DNA of 64,000 nucleotides from Albifimbria verrucaria (Eukaryota > Ascomycota > Sordariomycetes > Hypocreales > Stachybotryaceae), in NCBI GenBank assembly GCA_020081605.1, contig JAHREC010000013.1, positions 868,001 through 932,000 of the forward strand, given 5' to 3'. Positions 47,546 to 59,862 of the stretch are shown one piece after another. The notes below the pieces were generated by a model. That model searched no databases. It was not told the origin of the DNA and saw nothing but the letters and a program-made list of their open reading frames with translations. Position 1 is the stretch's first letter. Each line of letters starts with the position of its first letter. The position numbers and the translations under genes are program-made.

Positions 47546-48505
47546 ATGGCTGAGTCGGAGGACAACAATAAAAGACGGTCGTCCCTCCCACAAAGGACAC
47601 CCCAAGCAAAGACACCGACACAGACGACGCAGAGTCCATGAGATTCTCACCAGAAGAGGAAGCCGTATGTTCTCACCTCACCAACAAACTCACCCCAACC
47701 CCTGCTAACAAACCTTTAGGCCCTTCTCCAAGAATCAAACACCACAAAGGCCGAGGCCAACTCCCTCTTCTCTGCGGCAGACTACCAGACCGCCCTTGCC
47801 CGGTATCACGACGCCCTTGCCTCATGTCCGCGCTACCTTCACTACCCCCGCGCCGTCTTGCATAGCAACGTCGCGGCCTGTCATCTCAAGCTCGAGGAGT
47901 GGGAGCTAGGTATCAAGGCTGCCACTGCGTCCCTCGATGCGCTTGCCAAGCTCGAGGAGCCAGCCAAGGATACTGAGAAGAATGGCGGAAAGGACAAGGA
48001 GTCTCTGGAGGATTCGTCAAAGGAGACACCAGATAGCAACCAAAAAGACGACGACGATGCTGTAGACGAAGAGATCATCAGCTCAGGCGCCACTCGCGCT
48101 GCCCCTGCCCCCGTCTCCCCTCCAAACCCGCCTTCCAGCCCTCCGACATCCTCCGCATCCGCACCAAGGCCCTCCTCCGCCGAGCCCGCGCCCGTGCCAA
48201 CGCCGGCGGTTGGTCCAACCTCGGCGGCGCAGAGGAAGACTATCGCACTCTCTCCCGCCTGCCACCCGGCAGTCTGACCCCAGCGACGCCGCCGTCGTCC
48301 GCGCCCAGCTGCGCGACCTGCCGCCCCGTACCAAGGCCGCCCAGGAGGCCGAGATGGCCGAGATGTGGGGCAAGCTGCGGCAGCTGGGCGATGGCATCCT
48401 GAAGCCGTTTGGCCTGAGCACGCAGAACTTTCAGATGGTCAAGGATGAGAAAACGGGTGGCTATAGCATGAACTTCAACCAAGGGGTGGGCCATCCAAGG
48501 AATGA
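47546..48505 (+). CDS. TTC1-like TPR protein
   Basis: Two exons: 47546-47664 and 47720-48505, about 300 residues. After an acidic N-terminus (KDTDTDDAES) come three TPR-like units: AEANSLFSAADYQTALARYHDAL, HSNVAACHLKLEEWELGIKAA, and, after a Glu/Asp/Ser-rich insert, ILRIRTKALLRRARARANAGG with EEDYRTL. This is the plan of eukaryotic TTC1-like adaptor proteins, which bind chaperones or small GTPases. Four frame steps occur: AAAA 47570-47573, CCCC 48117-48120, CCCC 48278-48281 and GGGG 48483-48486. With the last corrected the protein ends GGGPSKE at TGA 48503-48505; without it the frame runs to 48581. The 3' end is therefore uncertain. Confidence 0.75.
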
Positions 48506-48802
48506 GGTAGCTGAGGGCTCATGTCTGTCAAAGTTGTGTCAAGCGATTTGTCTCGATGCTCAATCAATAAGAGATGGATAGAATAGTCCGAGATCATGTA
48601 TTTAGAGCTAATACCTACATCATGATACGATACACGTTCCTAAGTTAAATATCAGGACTCCAACCACTATAAGAGGATAATTATGTTAAAGTGGCCTTGA
48701 CTTGGCCTCATCAATCGTAACCCCAACGGTAACACTCCAATCCTTAGATCCACCTTCATAATACCAATTTGAGCACATTCTTTAAATCTGCACGTTTCAA
48801 GC

Positions 48803-50969
48803 TTAGCAAGACGTCTCTTCATCAGACTCCCATGTTTCCGAAGGAGTGTTCCTGAGCGGCAATCGCAGAAGCACGACCCCGGTTCCCAATTCCCGCTCAT
48901 TCCTCAGTGACCCACCCAGGAAGGAATCCCCAGGCCGCTCCGCGCATGTCTCCCAGCCCCAGGCTTCTTTGAGGTCCTGCTTCACCCCTTCTACTCGCCA
49001 CCCACTCTGGTTACTGATACTGTCCAGCAGCCTTAGCACTTCGACCTGCTCGGCCTTTTCCTTGAGCACAGGCGTAGCCGTCGTGAGAGACTGTATCGCC
49101 ACTGGCGCGATATCGAAACGGTCGTTATGGGTCACGATTCCGCATACCTGGCGCGCGTGGTCGATCTGGAGCCTATGCATGGTTTCAAGATCGAGGTTGG
49201 ATTGTATGGGATATGCCCGCATGAGAACACACTGGGCCGTGTGGTAAAACAGGCGGGCTACCACAGCGGCTCGGTTCAACATCCTATATGAATGAGAAAA
49301 CATGTCAGTTGACAAGATCAAAAACACCAATAGTGAAGCACCCACCATATCTTGGGGAAGATAGACAGCCCCTTCTCTGTACGATCATAATACTGCGTGG
49401 GATACATAGTTGTAGGACATTTATTGTTCCATTCATCACACGATCTTTTCAGACCATCCCAGTATCGGCGCTCACCCACTACTCGTAAGTGTTCAGCACG
49501 TCTGTCTGCCTCGCGCAACCTTGGTATCGACGCCTGGAAGCTCGAGACAGTTGCGAGAAGGTGGAGAATCTTTCGAGTCCAAGGCTCTTGAGGCACATCA
49601 TCGAGGAGGGCAATGCTCTTATCAACCCGACTGGCATCCATGTTCCATTTTTGCACGCTGCGTGGCATCGGCCCAAGCCACAACATATACTCGAGCACAT
49701 CCACGGGGATTCTTATTTCGAAGCCCCGGCGACTTTGGCATGTGCTCTTAGCCGGTTCTGGTGATTGTCCCTCGCAAGTCGCCCTACTTCTTCCCGGTTC
49801 CTAGTACCAAGGACCTTGATAGCATCATCAACGGTGATTACCGTCCTAATGGCGGCTTGCTTTGTTTTGTCTCGAATGTCTGTGTCAAATTGCTCTAGGC
49901 AGTAATACAGCAGCTGCAGTGCTATATTGGCACCTACAAATGTCGGCTTTCGATCAGGTCCAGGTGTTAGACTTAGCTGTCTTACATCGCAGATTATCAG
50001 AGCTTTTATCAATACAGACGGCGTAATATTGCAGGGCTGCTGCACTTTGTACAGATCACCACTGTTCATTATATCCTTCCAGATGCCAAAGTCTTGCACA
50101 AACACCGTGATAGTGTTTTTTGCTCGAGCGTACGAAAGAGGTTCAAGAAATGTTCTGGAATGAGCTATGTTTCTTTCATTCGTGGCGATTTTCCTATTAT
50201 AAGGAACCATACTTGTGTCCGGCTTGTCACTCGCCTGCAATGTCGTCTGCTTCCAGTCTGATGTGGTCGTATCTCTACCTGATGATTGGTATTGATGTCC
50301 AGGCTCCTTGGAGAATGTGAAACTGTGGGTGCTTTGGTTTGAACCTTTTGAACTGTTGCAGGAAGCAGAATTGAGTATGCGCGATCTACCGCTTCTTGGT
50401 GAGGACGCTCTGGTGGACTCGTCCGAGTCCCATGGTGCACAGTCGCTTGGTTTCTTACCAGAGTCCTCTGTGACTTCTTGTTGGGAACTGACCAACTCTA
50501 GCCACTTATTTGACGATGCTGAGTTGTTTCTTGAGGAGGGAGGGGTAATGGCTGCGGAACAGCCACCTCAGGCTGATGTGTCTCCGTTTGAGTCACATCA
50601 GGGATCACAGAGTCCATATTCTTCAATCCCCCAACATAATCGGAGGCCGTGCTGCGAGATTCGTCTTTGAACTTGACTAGAGGAAGGTAATCAGTCACTG
50701 AAGGAAATATAGATCAACATCGTACGTACAAGTACAGTTCTGTCCTGGTAGACTCTCGAGGGGGACGACATTACTTCGGCTTGCCTCCACTTAAGTTTCA
50801 TTTCGCGATCGCAGAACCTATGACTCTTGCGACAATTCCGACATCTTGGGAAAGCCTCGTCGCATTTCATGTGACGTTGCCGACAAGTCATGCATCCTGT
50901 CCGTACGCGTCTGTGTTTCGACGACGTAGAGGGTCTTCTCGTCCTTCCACTGGTTGTCGATTTTGCCAT
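48803..50969 (-). CDS. Zn(2)Cys(6) transcription factor
   Basis: Three exons: 50969-50726, 50697-49346 and 49283-48803, about 692 residues. The zinc cluster is near the N-terminus (GCMTCRQRHMKC then CRNCRKSHRFC), preceded by a basic Arg/Ser stretch. An acidic and Gln/Pro-rich linker follows, then a weakly conserved regulatory domain (FVQDFGIWKDIMNSGD, DVLEYMLWLGPMPRS) and the fungal C-terminal block PVLKEKAEQVEVLRLLDSIS. This subgroup includes many pathway-specific or lifestyle regulators; the target is unknown. Breaks at GGGG 50542-50545 and CCCC 49724-49727 each need one base. It is convergent with the TPR gene. Confidence 0.82.
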
Positions 50970-52532
50970 CTTTCGGTCGATAACTGTAAATATTCTAACC
51001 GAATGAACAGCCTGTCATGCTGGACTGCTTTCCGTCGTTGTCGTTTACCCTGCTCAGCTATGAACAGCTTATTGCAGAATGGTTTGTAAGTTAGCAGAAC
51101 AGGAACAGAGTCTTCGCCTGGGTCACCGAGTATTTTTATGCGAGCTGCCGCTGAGCACCACCTCATTTTAGAGGAAGGTGTGAAAGCTGTTTTCTTGCAC
51201 AGTATAGAAGCTCTCCTCCAGGGCTGAGTCTCATGGCGACGGTGGGCTGCTGCGTTACTGCAGCCATTATCGCTGCTAGAGAATTAGTTGGTCGTCCTGG
51301 CTGCCTAAGGTCGTTATCTTGACATAGAAACGTCATCAGGAAAACTTTTCCTGCAGGTTTGCCTGCGGGCATTGCATACGTTGGCGTCAAGACGTGATCT
51401 CAGTGGCATCAAGGTGGCACAGCGTCCTCCAGTATACGTGAAGACAGCGCATATCGTCTCCAGGGATCGACCCGGATCACCTACCCCTGTGTGCGTACAT
51501 ATGTTGCTGGGAATTCGTATTGCTAAGACGAGCTGGGAAATGTGCACAATTGGAGTGGGCGCGAAATTCAGCTGATGCGGAGAAAGCTCCAGCGAGAGCC
51601 AAGCACCGTGCAGAACAACGATGCATGCTTGAAAGCTTCCCGCAACTCAGGTTGTACAGTAAGTGATTTGGGCCACCGTGCTCAACGCTTCCGAAACATA
51701 CGTATGCTGCCGGCCCGCGTAAGCCTGCCATTCTAATCTTACTAGTCCTAAAAGCCGAGCCCGCACATGGTCAAGCTGTGTACGAGGACTCCATGTAGCA
51801 CGGCATCATTAGAGTGCTTGTGGCATGTCAGTTGGCGTTGAAGTGCATGTCCTCGTAAACGTATCGCCTCAGCCAATCATTCATGGCCACGGCTTGCCCA
51901 CTTGGGCCGTCGGGTCAAGTTTCGGATCGAAACTTGCGGAGAGCCCATCGGTCTTGGGGCCATCTCACTACCGGTGGTCAAAGTGCAGTCACAAGGGTGT
52001 GAGGAGGTGCTATGTTTAGCAACCGAGGAAGCTAACAGCACATGCATCTTGCTTTATTGAGCGGCAAGGCGTCGAGGAAACCGGGTTTCCGGTTACACCA
52101 TGCAAGTGATCAGTTCTGGACGCATCTTATCATGATGGGAGATGCAGGCCCTCTCAGCGCGAGACATTCGCGACTTAAGTGGCGAGACTCTTGGTGTACC
52201 AATGTGCGGGACAGCACATAACACTACTGGCACGATCCGAAACACGGCGGGACAGGAGTATTCAATTCCGAGGTGCTGAAATGAAAGTGGTCGAAGTTGT
52301 GAACATCCAAGTGAAGTTCATCGCCAAAGTCCCAGTGGAAATAGGAACGCTCACGTGACTAAACTGCACCATATCCAACCCCATATCCCATCACGAAAGA
52401 CGGAACAAGCAAAGCACACCACAATAATCCATAGCTTGGGTTATCCAGTCCTGCAGCGTCCAGCCAGACTAACATGCGCTGACCATTTCAAAAACGCCAA
52501 GCGCAGCGAAGGAGGATCGTTGACGCGGCCTA
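50970..52532. other. intergenic
   Basis: 1.6 kb between two divergent genes; no gene, RNA or repeat recognised. Confidence 0.5.
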
Positions 52533-53986
52533 ATGGCTTCTGCACCGCCAGCCCCGAAATCCATCCTGCGCGGCCACAAGGCCCAGGTGCACGCAGCAGA
52601 ATTCTTGCGCGGGAATGAGCGCCTTGCGACTGGTGACGCTGAGGGCTATGTGGTGCTTTGGGATCTCACTATTCTGAGACCACGAGCTGTCTGGAGAGCT
52701 CACGAAAACGCCATCCTTGGCATCAAAGGCTGGGGCAATGACAGAGTCATAACGTGAGCTCCTCTCGCTCTTCATGTACATATTTTTCTTTCTAATTTCT
52801 CCGTAGACACGGCCGAGATCACAAGCTCATCGTATGGAAAGTCGCCGAGGACGACGAGCAACGTCTCAGCACGGCTCTACCTCTTGACGATGTGCCTGTT
52901 CCACGTCCCCAGCCGTGGATAGTCCACATGCTGGAGGTGAACACAATGAACTTTTGTTCATTTTCTGCGTGCCCAAAAATCTCAGGTAGTTCTCTTGCTA
53001 CGCTAGATGAAGCTGCAGAACTGCTCTTGGCGGTACCAAACACTCTGGCGTCCGAAGCAGTACGTTTTGCAAAATTGACGGCTTACAGAAAACTTGGGAG
53101 AACTAACATTGGCTTAGGTTGATATTTATTGCCTGCCTAGTCAATCTCGCATTCACACCATAAAGGCGCAAGAAAAGGGTGGCATGGCCATGGACCTTGC
53201 TCTGTTTCATCACGAATCCTCGTTGAGCTTAATCACCGCCTTTGAAGACGGCTCCGTGTCGGTACATCACCAGGAAAAGAATGGCTTATGGGTCATGACA
53301 TATCGTTCTCAACCTCATTCTCAGCCTATACTGTCTTTGGATATCCATCCAAGTCGCGAATATTTCCTCACTTCTGCCGCAGACTCCTCATTGTCAAGCA
53401 TCCTATTCCCACTACGCGACAAGAGGTGCCAGCAGTCCTTGACCCGCAGAATCGAATTATAGAGGAAGTCGATGACGAAAGTAATCCAACACCATCATTA
53501 CTCTCTGCTGCCCTGCGTAGTGATCCTGCGAAGCATTCCGGATCAGTCAACAGCACGTTCAAAGCATGGGAGCATCCACTCAAGACCATCAACACCAAAC
53601 ATTCGGGCCAGCAGAACCTGAAAATCCGGTCCGACGGCAAAATCTTTGCGACAGCAGGTTGGGATTCGAACATCCGAGTTTATTCAGCCAAGACGCTCAA
53701 GGAGCTTGCTGTTCTCCAGTGGCACAAGGTTGGGTGCTACGCCGTGGCCTTTCCTGACATAGCAGCAGCCGATTCCCAAGCGAGCTCCGGGACCGGGACT
53801 TCTGACCATCTGGCTACTTCTAAAGATGCGACTGGTGCAGGGGTAGTCGATGGTAGACGTTCGACTGCTCTGGTTTCCAGTCATGGAATGAGTGTGAAGG
53901 ACAGGAGAATGATGCAAGCAAAGTCGACACATTGGATTGCTGCAGGTGCCAAAGATGGCAAAGTAAGCTTATGGGATATATATTGA
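52533..53986 (+). CDS. asa1: ASTRA-associated protein 1-like WD40 protein
   Basis: Three exons: 52533-52753, 52807-53059 and 53118-53986, about 446 residues. The N-terminus ([19 protein letters not shown]) and first blades ([41 protein letters not shown]) match the ASA1 family, with later blades [25 protein letters not shown] and [17 protein letters not shown] ending the protein. In yeast ASA1 works with the TTT/ASTRA complex that folds and stabilises PIKK kinases such as Tor and Tra1. An insert rich in Ser/Thr/Gly lies before the last blade, as in fungal orthologues. One frame step at about 53385-53389 (CC) closes with one C to give [15 protein letters not shown]. Confidence 0.87.
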
Positions 53987-54612
53987 AGACTCATCTCAAT
54001 GTTAGTGTCGATTGTTCAATGATGAAAATAGTTGTAAGACCGTTAGATTGACCCAGTTCGTGTGGTTCTCTTCATAGGTATTTCCACCATCATCCGAAAG
54101 ACACATGCAATTGCAGGCCTCCAAACTCCCAATGATGGATTTCTGTTTAAAATAAGGACCAAGCACAGTGGTAGTATTAGTACTCAAGTTCATATCGAAG
54201 GCATGAATGTTTTCAGTCTTTGCGTCATCCTAACGAATGTGAGAAAGGTTTCATGCTATCTCACTTGTTCCAAAAGACCACAGGACGTAGCTTTCGGTAC
54301 TTGACATAAAACAAATCTCGAAGTGCGAGTTTTACATTCTCCTGGTCTACATGATGGATTCTCAATACCGAGAGGTTTCATGTGCTTTGCATTCCTAATT
54401 CAAATGTGCTGTACTAAGGATACAAGTCGTGTGTGCAATGCTGCTATCGTAACATCATTCAATGGCTGGCCAAGCGGAAGATCAGGAGTCATTCTCAATA
54501 CAACACTCTCCCACCCCTGCTACTCATTAGCCATGTTTGGCCTTCCCCTCTACAGCTGATAGAGTGTCCTGGACTTACCGGGAGAGCGCGGTCAGCTCTG
54601 GATTGTTGGTAT
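53987..54612. other. convergent intergenic spacer
   Basis: No feature recognised. Confidence 0.5.
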
Positions 54613-55374
54613 TCAATACACGTTTGGCTGGGACATATTTATTAGTTTCGTGCTCTCCAATGCCTCGATTGTAGCTGACTCACCATCTTCCCATCTGTTG
54701 CTCTTGTGTTGTCCTCGTGCCAGTCCCCACCAAACTCTAGCGATCCACGCCGTGGTTAATGCGTCTCTCAGCTTGGAGGCCATCTCGACACCAACTACCA
54801 GCCGCAGAAGGCCATCTTCGTCCACCTCACGCGCCACCAGTTGTCCCTGCGCATCGGTCCACTCAAACGCCACCGCTTTTTGGTACTTCTCATGGGGCGG
54901 CGCTGCTGTGAAGAGCACCTCAGTGCCTATCAGCTTGCGCTCCGGCGAGGGTCCTCGCGATGTCCGCAACACACGGTAACATCTGTTGCTGGATAGAGGT
55001 CTGATACGAGACGATTCTAGTGCGAAACTGCAGAGTGCGTCGCGTGAGACGGTCTCGGCAAAATACTCATATGTCGACCATTCAGCCAAGGTTGGATGCT
55101 TGAGGTTATAGATATGCTTCTTGCGCGTGGACATTTGAGCCACTCCATTGTTATTCTTAACGGTGTAATCCAGGCGCTCAACGCGAACATTTCGGTCAGC
55201 CTCCTTGAGGAAACCTATCGAATGGGAGAGCTCATAGACCGGTGGCGCATGGGGATCGCTGGAGTGGATGAAGCGCCCGGCAACATATAGGGTAACCGGA
55301 GGCAAGACTTTCTCTAGAGCATTTGCGCAGTCACCATACGCCGGAGGTAATTCGGATCGAGGTGGCGAAGACAT
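54613..55374 (-). CDS. conserved filamentous-fungal protein of unknown function
   Basis: An intact single-exon frame of 253 residues starting MSSPPRSELPPAYGD. It has a Pro-rich start, then a beta-rich region (VTLYVAGRFIHSSDP, VYELSHSIGFLKEADRNVRVERLDYTVK, RKKHIYNLKHPTLAEW) and a C-terminal part with FEWTDAQGQLVAREVDEDGLLRLVV followed by an amphipathic helix and WWGLARG. I know proteins of this type as widespread in filamentous ascomycetes but have no function for them. No signal peptide or membrane helix is seen. The layout resembles a phospholipid-scramblase/tubby-like fold only vaguely, so I do not name it. Confidence 0.72.
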   Translation of the reverse strand: MSSPPRSELPPAYGDCANALEKVLPPVTLYVAGRFIHSSDPHAPPVYELSHSIGFLKEADRNVRVERLDYTVKNNNGVAQMSTRKKHIYNLKHPTLAEWSTYEYFAETVSRDALCSFALESSRIRPLSSNRCYRVLRTSRGPSPERKLIGTEVLFTAAPPHEKYQKAVAFEWTDAQGQLVAREVDEDGLLRLVVGVEMASKLRDALTTAWIARVWWGLARGQHKSNRWEDGESATIEALESTKLINMSQPNVY

Positions 55375-55833
55375 TTAGAAAGCTCGGGTGTATGTCTCGT
55401 CAAGCTTGCGCAGTGAAGTCACCACCTGTGGAGGCAGATAGAGAGGGTGTGTTTGGTGTTTCTTGTAAGTCTGGAGCGAAACAACCGGCGATGACGTGGG
55501 TTAGCTGGATGTTTGAGGCTATAAATGCCGGTGGCTACTGACGCTAAAGACTCACGTCCTTTTACGACAGAGAGGCGCAGGCTTACAGGTAATGGGGCAA
55601 TCAATACCGTGTAGCTGATATTATTTGGAATTGTCTTCGTTGAGGCTGGATCAATACGCCTATGCAATGGTTCTGCGACTACAAACATGGATACGTGCGT
55701 CAAGATGTCGAGGATACAGTACAAGTGCCCAACCTGTTCCATGAGCCACTAGAGCAAAGGCCAAGACACCCTCCACTTTTACCTTACAGCGGAGCCAACG
55801 CAAGCCACACTACGGCATCAGATGACCGCCCTC
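55375..55833. other. intergenic
   Basis: No feature recognised between the unknown protein and the aldehyde dehydrogenase 3' end. Confidence 0.5.
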
Positions 55834-56128
55834 CTACAGCCGGGTGCCCATATTCACATGGATCGCCTTGACCTGGGTATAAGCCTCCAGCCCCGCCTCT
55901 CCCAGCTCTCTGCCGATGCCGCTCTGCTTGACACCACCAAAGGGCACGCGCGGGTCCGAGTCTTGGCTGCTGTTGACCCAGACCATGCCTGCCTCAATCT
56001 CCGCGGCGACCCGGTGCGCCCGCTCCAGATCCTTGGTGAAGACGGCCGCGCCCAGGCCGTACGTTGTGTCGTTGGCGCTGGCGATGGCCTGGTCCTCGGA
56101 GCCGAAGCGCGTGATGACCACGACGGGC

Positions 56129-56160
<32 letters not shown>

Positions 56161-57486
56161 CTCCTTGACCTCGGTGAAGATGGTGGGCTCGATGAAGAAG
56201 CCCTTGGCACTGGCGTCGAGCGCCTTGCCGCCGGCCACCAGCTTGGCACCCTCCGACTTGCCCGTCTCGATGTACTCGAGCACGCGCTCGAACTGCACCT
56301 TGGACACCTGCGGGCCCTGGTAGGTGTCCGCGTCCCACTGGTCGCCCACCCGGCTGACTGTCTTGGTCGTCTCGACAAATTGCTTGACAAACTCGTCGTA
56401 GATGCTGTCCTGCACCAGGATGCGCGAAGTGGCTGTGCAGATCTGACCCTGATTCGACATGATGCCGAGGTGCGACCACTTAACGGCCTGCTCCATGTCG
56501 CAGTCTTCGAAAACCAGCAGCGGCGACTTGCCACCCGTCTCCAGTGTGATGTTCTTCAGCGTCGATGACGCCAACTTCATGATTTGCTTACCGGTGGCTG
56601 TTGATCCTGTGAATGCAACCTTGTCCACCAATGGATGTTCCACCAGAGCTGCACCCGCCTCTCTGCCGTAACCGTTGATGATGTTGACCACGCCAGGAGG
56701 AAGCCCACCTCCTTGATGAGTGCTGCCAGATACAGAATGCTCAGAGGCGTCTGCTCCGCTGCCTTGATGACAACGGTGTTGCCGCAGGCCAGAGCAGGGC
56801 CTAGCTTCCAACTAGCCATGGACAGCGGGTAGTTCCATGGGATGATCTGTCCCACGACGCCGATGGGCTGGCGCAGCGTGTATGCAAACTTGTCAGGCGT
56901 TGTGGATATGGTCTGGCCAAACGTCTTGTCGGCCCAGCCAGCGTAGTAGCGGAAGACGGTGATGACCTCTGTAACATCGGTGTTGAGGGCCTCACTGTAC
57001 GGCTTGCCTGTAACACACAGTGAAATCAGTAACCGTATTGATGAATGCAATAATTCATCGGGCATTAAAATAAACCGCTTACCATTATCCCAAGCTTCAA
57101 TAGTAGCAAAGACCTCCTTCTGAGCTTCAATCTTCTCCGCCAGCTTATACATGAGGTGTCCACGGTCTGAGGGCGGCAACTTCTTCCAAGCTTCGGCCTT
57201 GCGCGCAGCAGACGCCGTCTGGACGGCCTTGTCTACATCATCCGCACTGGCAGCCTGGACCGTCGCAATCTCCTTCTCGGTACTGTTCAGCCAGAGTTGC
57301 TTTTGTCAGCACAAACAACCCTCAGCACGCCAAGGTGGGGAACAAGTCTGGCACAACGCACGCGGGGTCGATGGACACGATGGTCTGCCCAGAGCTCTGG
57401 ACAAACTCATTATTAATAAACAGGCCCGTGGGCAGGGTGAATTTGACGCCGTTGGGCGCCTCGAGGTCGACTTGCAATCCGGCCAT
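55834..57486 (-). CDS. aldehyde dehydrogenase (NAD(P)+)
   Basis: Three exons: 57486-57362, 57282-57083 and 57007-55834, about 497 residues, the standard length for cytosolic class 1/2 ALDH. Key elements: the PWNYPLSMASWKLGPAL active-site block, the nucleotide-binding FTGSTATGKQIMK, the general base Glu in TLETGGKSP, the catalytic Cys in NQGQICTATSR, and the C-terminal PFGGVKQSGIGRELG. It oxidises aldehydes such as acetaldehyde to carboxylic acids; no targeting peptide is seen (MAGLQVDLEAPNGV). One frame step at GG 56699-56700 closes with one base to give KEVGFPPGVVNIING. The active site shows Thr-Ala after the Cys where many family members have other small residues; this is not abnormal. Confidence 0.93.
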
Positions 57487-59862
57487 GGTTGGGATGAGAT
57501 GACTTTCTTGGTGTTACAACTGCTCTGTGACGTTTGTTGAGCGGGAGAGTTACGAATAGGCGTCCCAAATTGAGGGGTTGCACGCCTTGAGCCGAGCCGG
57601 TGCTGATCCATTCCGGCAAACGCTGCATTTCGAAAGCGGCTGGGCCTTGCTGTTCCCTGTTTCGAAATGCCGGGAATTTGTTTCTTGTGACATGTGATTT
57701 GGCGCTGCTGGCGAGTCGCAACGGTCGCAATTGGAGTTGACGAGCCATCTCATTCATGCCGTCAGGGCAAGACCCGCAGCATCCGGATTGTATTCCTTGA
57801 GGGCGACTCGTTCAGTGTTAAGCACTTGGGAATTGATGACAGCCGGCAGAAGCCGAGGCACGTTGTCGTCATATATAGAAACCGTCGAATTTGTTATACG
57901 TTTTCGACCCCAGCTGAGCGTGTAACGTTAATTGCCCATTTGGGTTGTCAATCCTCCCGGGAGCCGGACCCTGGCCTGTGCATACGGCCCAGCCCGTGGT
58001 TCCGTCACCCAAATGCCTAGATGAACAATTTGAAGACCGGCGTTCATGTGTTACCAACTAATTTCCTGTTCCTGACAGGCCAAGAGCGTTAGTGGCACAG
58101 CATTGGCCGTGCCTAGGTAGGCAAGGGATGGTTCCGGCACCGTCCGGCTCTGAGATGCCCAGATTGACCGGCCGGCTTGTTCTCTAAAATGTTCTCTAAA
58201 ATGTTCTCTAAAATTCGGGAGTGACGCAATGACTGGCCATCTCCTAAATTCGGCTGTCGCCGCTCGATCGACTCTGGGTTTAGATTGCTGCAGGGCTCCC
58301 TTGCAAATCATGCTGTTAATCGCACCCTCCCAAAGTGGCCAGGTCTGGTGTCTACGGCAGTGTATAATCCAGCAATCTTTATGAACGTGATAAAAGATAT
58401 CGAGAGACTAGTTTGGAAACCCCATACAAAGCATCTATCAATGGCTGGATGTTAGACAGTTGCCTCATCAGCCTATCGTAGGAGCGTGAGCCTTGGCCCC
58501 CAAGGTTGAGCTCCGTCAGAAGCACCCTTCAAGGATGACATTGCATCTCCAGATTCTTCCAACATTCTAGTCCCGTAAACAGCATCCTATTGAATCACCT
58601 TCAGCCTTACGAGGCTTGCAAATTTGAGTCGGAACTTGAGCCGAACGGGGTGTACAACCGAATAGTCAAATTTGGCATGGCGAGGCTTTTGCTCCTAATG
58701 TAGTGTTCCGGTATCTGAAAATAATTATCGTAGGTATTTATTTGAGCATTTGCCCTTTATTACCGTGCTGCGCCAGTCATCTAACCAGAAACTTCATGTT
58801 TTGTTATAATTGTTGGGCCTTTTTAATAAACGGCTTGTTAAGAACCAACCAGTTACGAACTTCCGATAATTTTCTGTCTCGGATTTGGCATCTAACAACT
58901 AGCATACAAAGAGTGTGTCACATAGTATGCATGATAATTCCGGCAGACCTCAGAACGATTCCGTAGCTTCTTCACCTCAATTGTTTACCCAGTTCGGCAA
59001 GGCAGCCGAACCAACCCCTGCCCCCGTGCGCCGCTTACACAGGGCAACGTCCAAGCAATAACTTTATATAAGTCTAGATATCAAAGGCACACCAATTGCC
59101 TTTTACATACCCATTACCAACAATGCTGCGCTTAGATGATGACTTCACACCATGTGATGACAGGTGCAGGGACATATTCGGGTCCACACCGAGTAGCTAC
59201 CTTGTACACACAATAGCTGAGGCGTATGCACACCATGCATGAAATTGTTAAATAAACAAGGTTCAAATGATATCTACGGTCATAATGCGATTTACGCATT
59301 ATATCACGATGCGAAATTAACGCCGCCTTCTTTACGACTATTGGATCCTTCCAATCATTTTGTAAGTCAATCATATCCTAATCCTATATCTTGCGTGCTA
59401 ACCATTCTTTGATAGGGCGTATATATGTAGATGAAGCGACTTTTCAACAATTTATGAATCTATTCCTATTTATCTCTGGAGTTTAATATTCAAGTTATCG
59501 AGAAAATAATAATTATTATCTTAGTGTCGATTTACCATTTATATCCTGGTTCTATACTTCTTACAAGAGAGTGTATCGTCACACAGTGATACCCTCAAAC
59601 TACCCGCAACACATTAGAATCGATTTTTTCCCTTAGTATTCATAAAATAAATTCTTAACATATAAGTGAAATACCAAATATCAGTCACTTATATAATACA
59701 AACGGTACGTCGTGCAGAGGATGGTGTTTCTTCGAGCTCTCCTCAGCTTACTCAGCAGCCACTCCTCCAGCTTATCTTTATCACCATGCTCGAACCAGCC
59801 TCAAATCTCCGCAGCAGAAACCATCACGAGAAACCTCCGTTCCGGGCCATTGCGACTCGACA
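57487..59862. other. 2.4-kb intergenic, AT-rich in the second half
   Basis: No supported gene. A triplicated 12-mer lies at 58179-58214. From about 58700 to 59750 the sequence is clearly AT-rich, with only short frames. The last 100 bases precede the pantoate ligase. Confidence 0.5.
58179..58214 (+). repeat. three perfect tandem copies of a 12-mer
   Basis: The unit GTTCTCTAAAAT occurs three times without a mismatch. It lies in intergenic sequence upstream of the aldehyde dehydrogenase gene. Confidence 0.9.
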
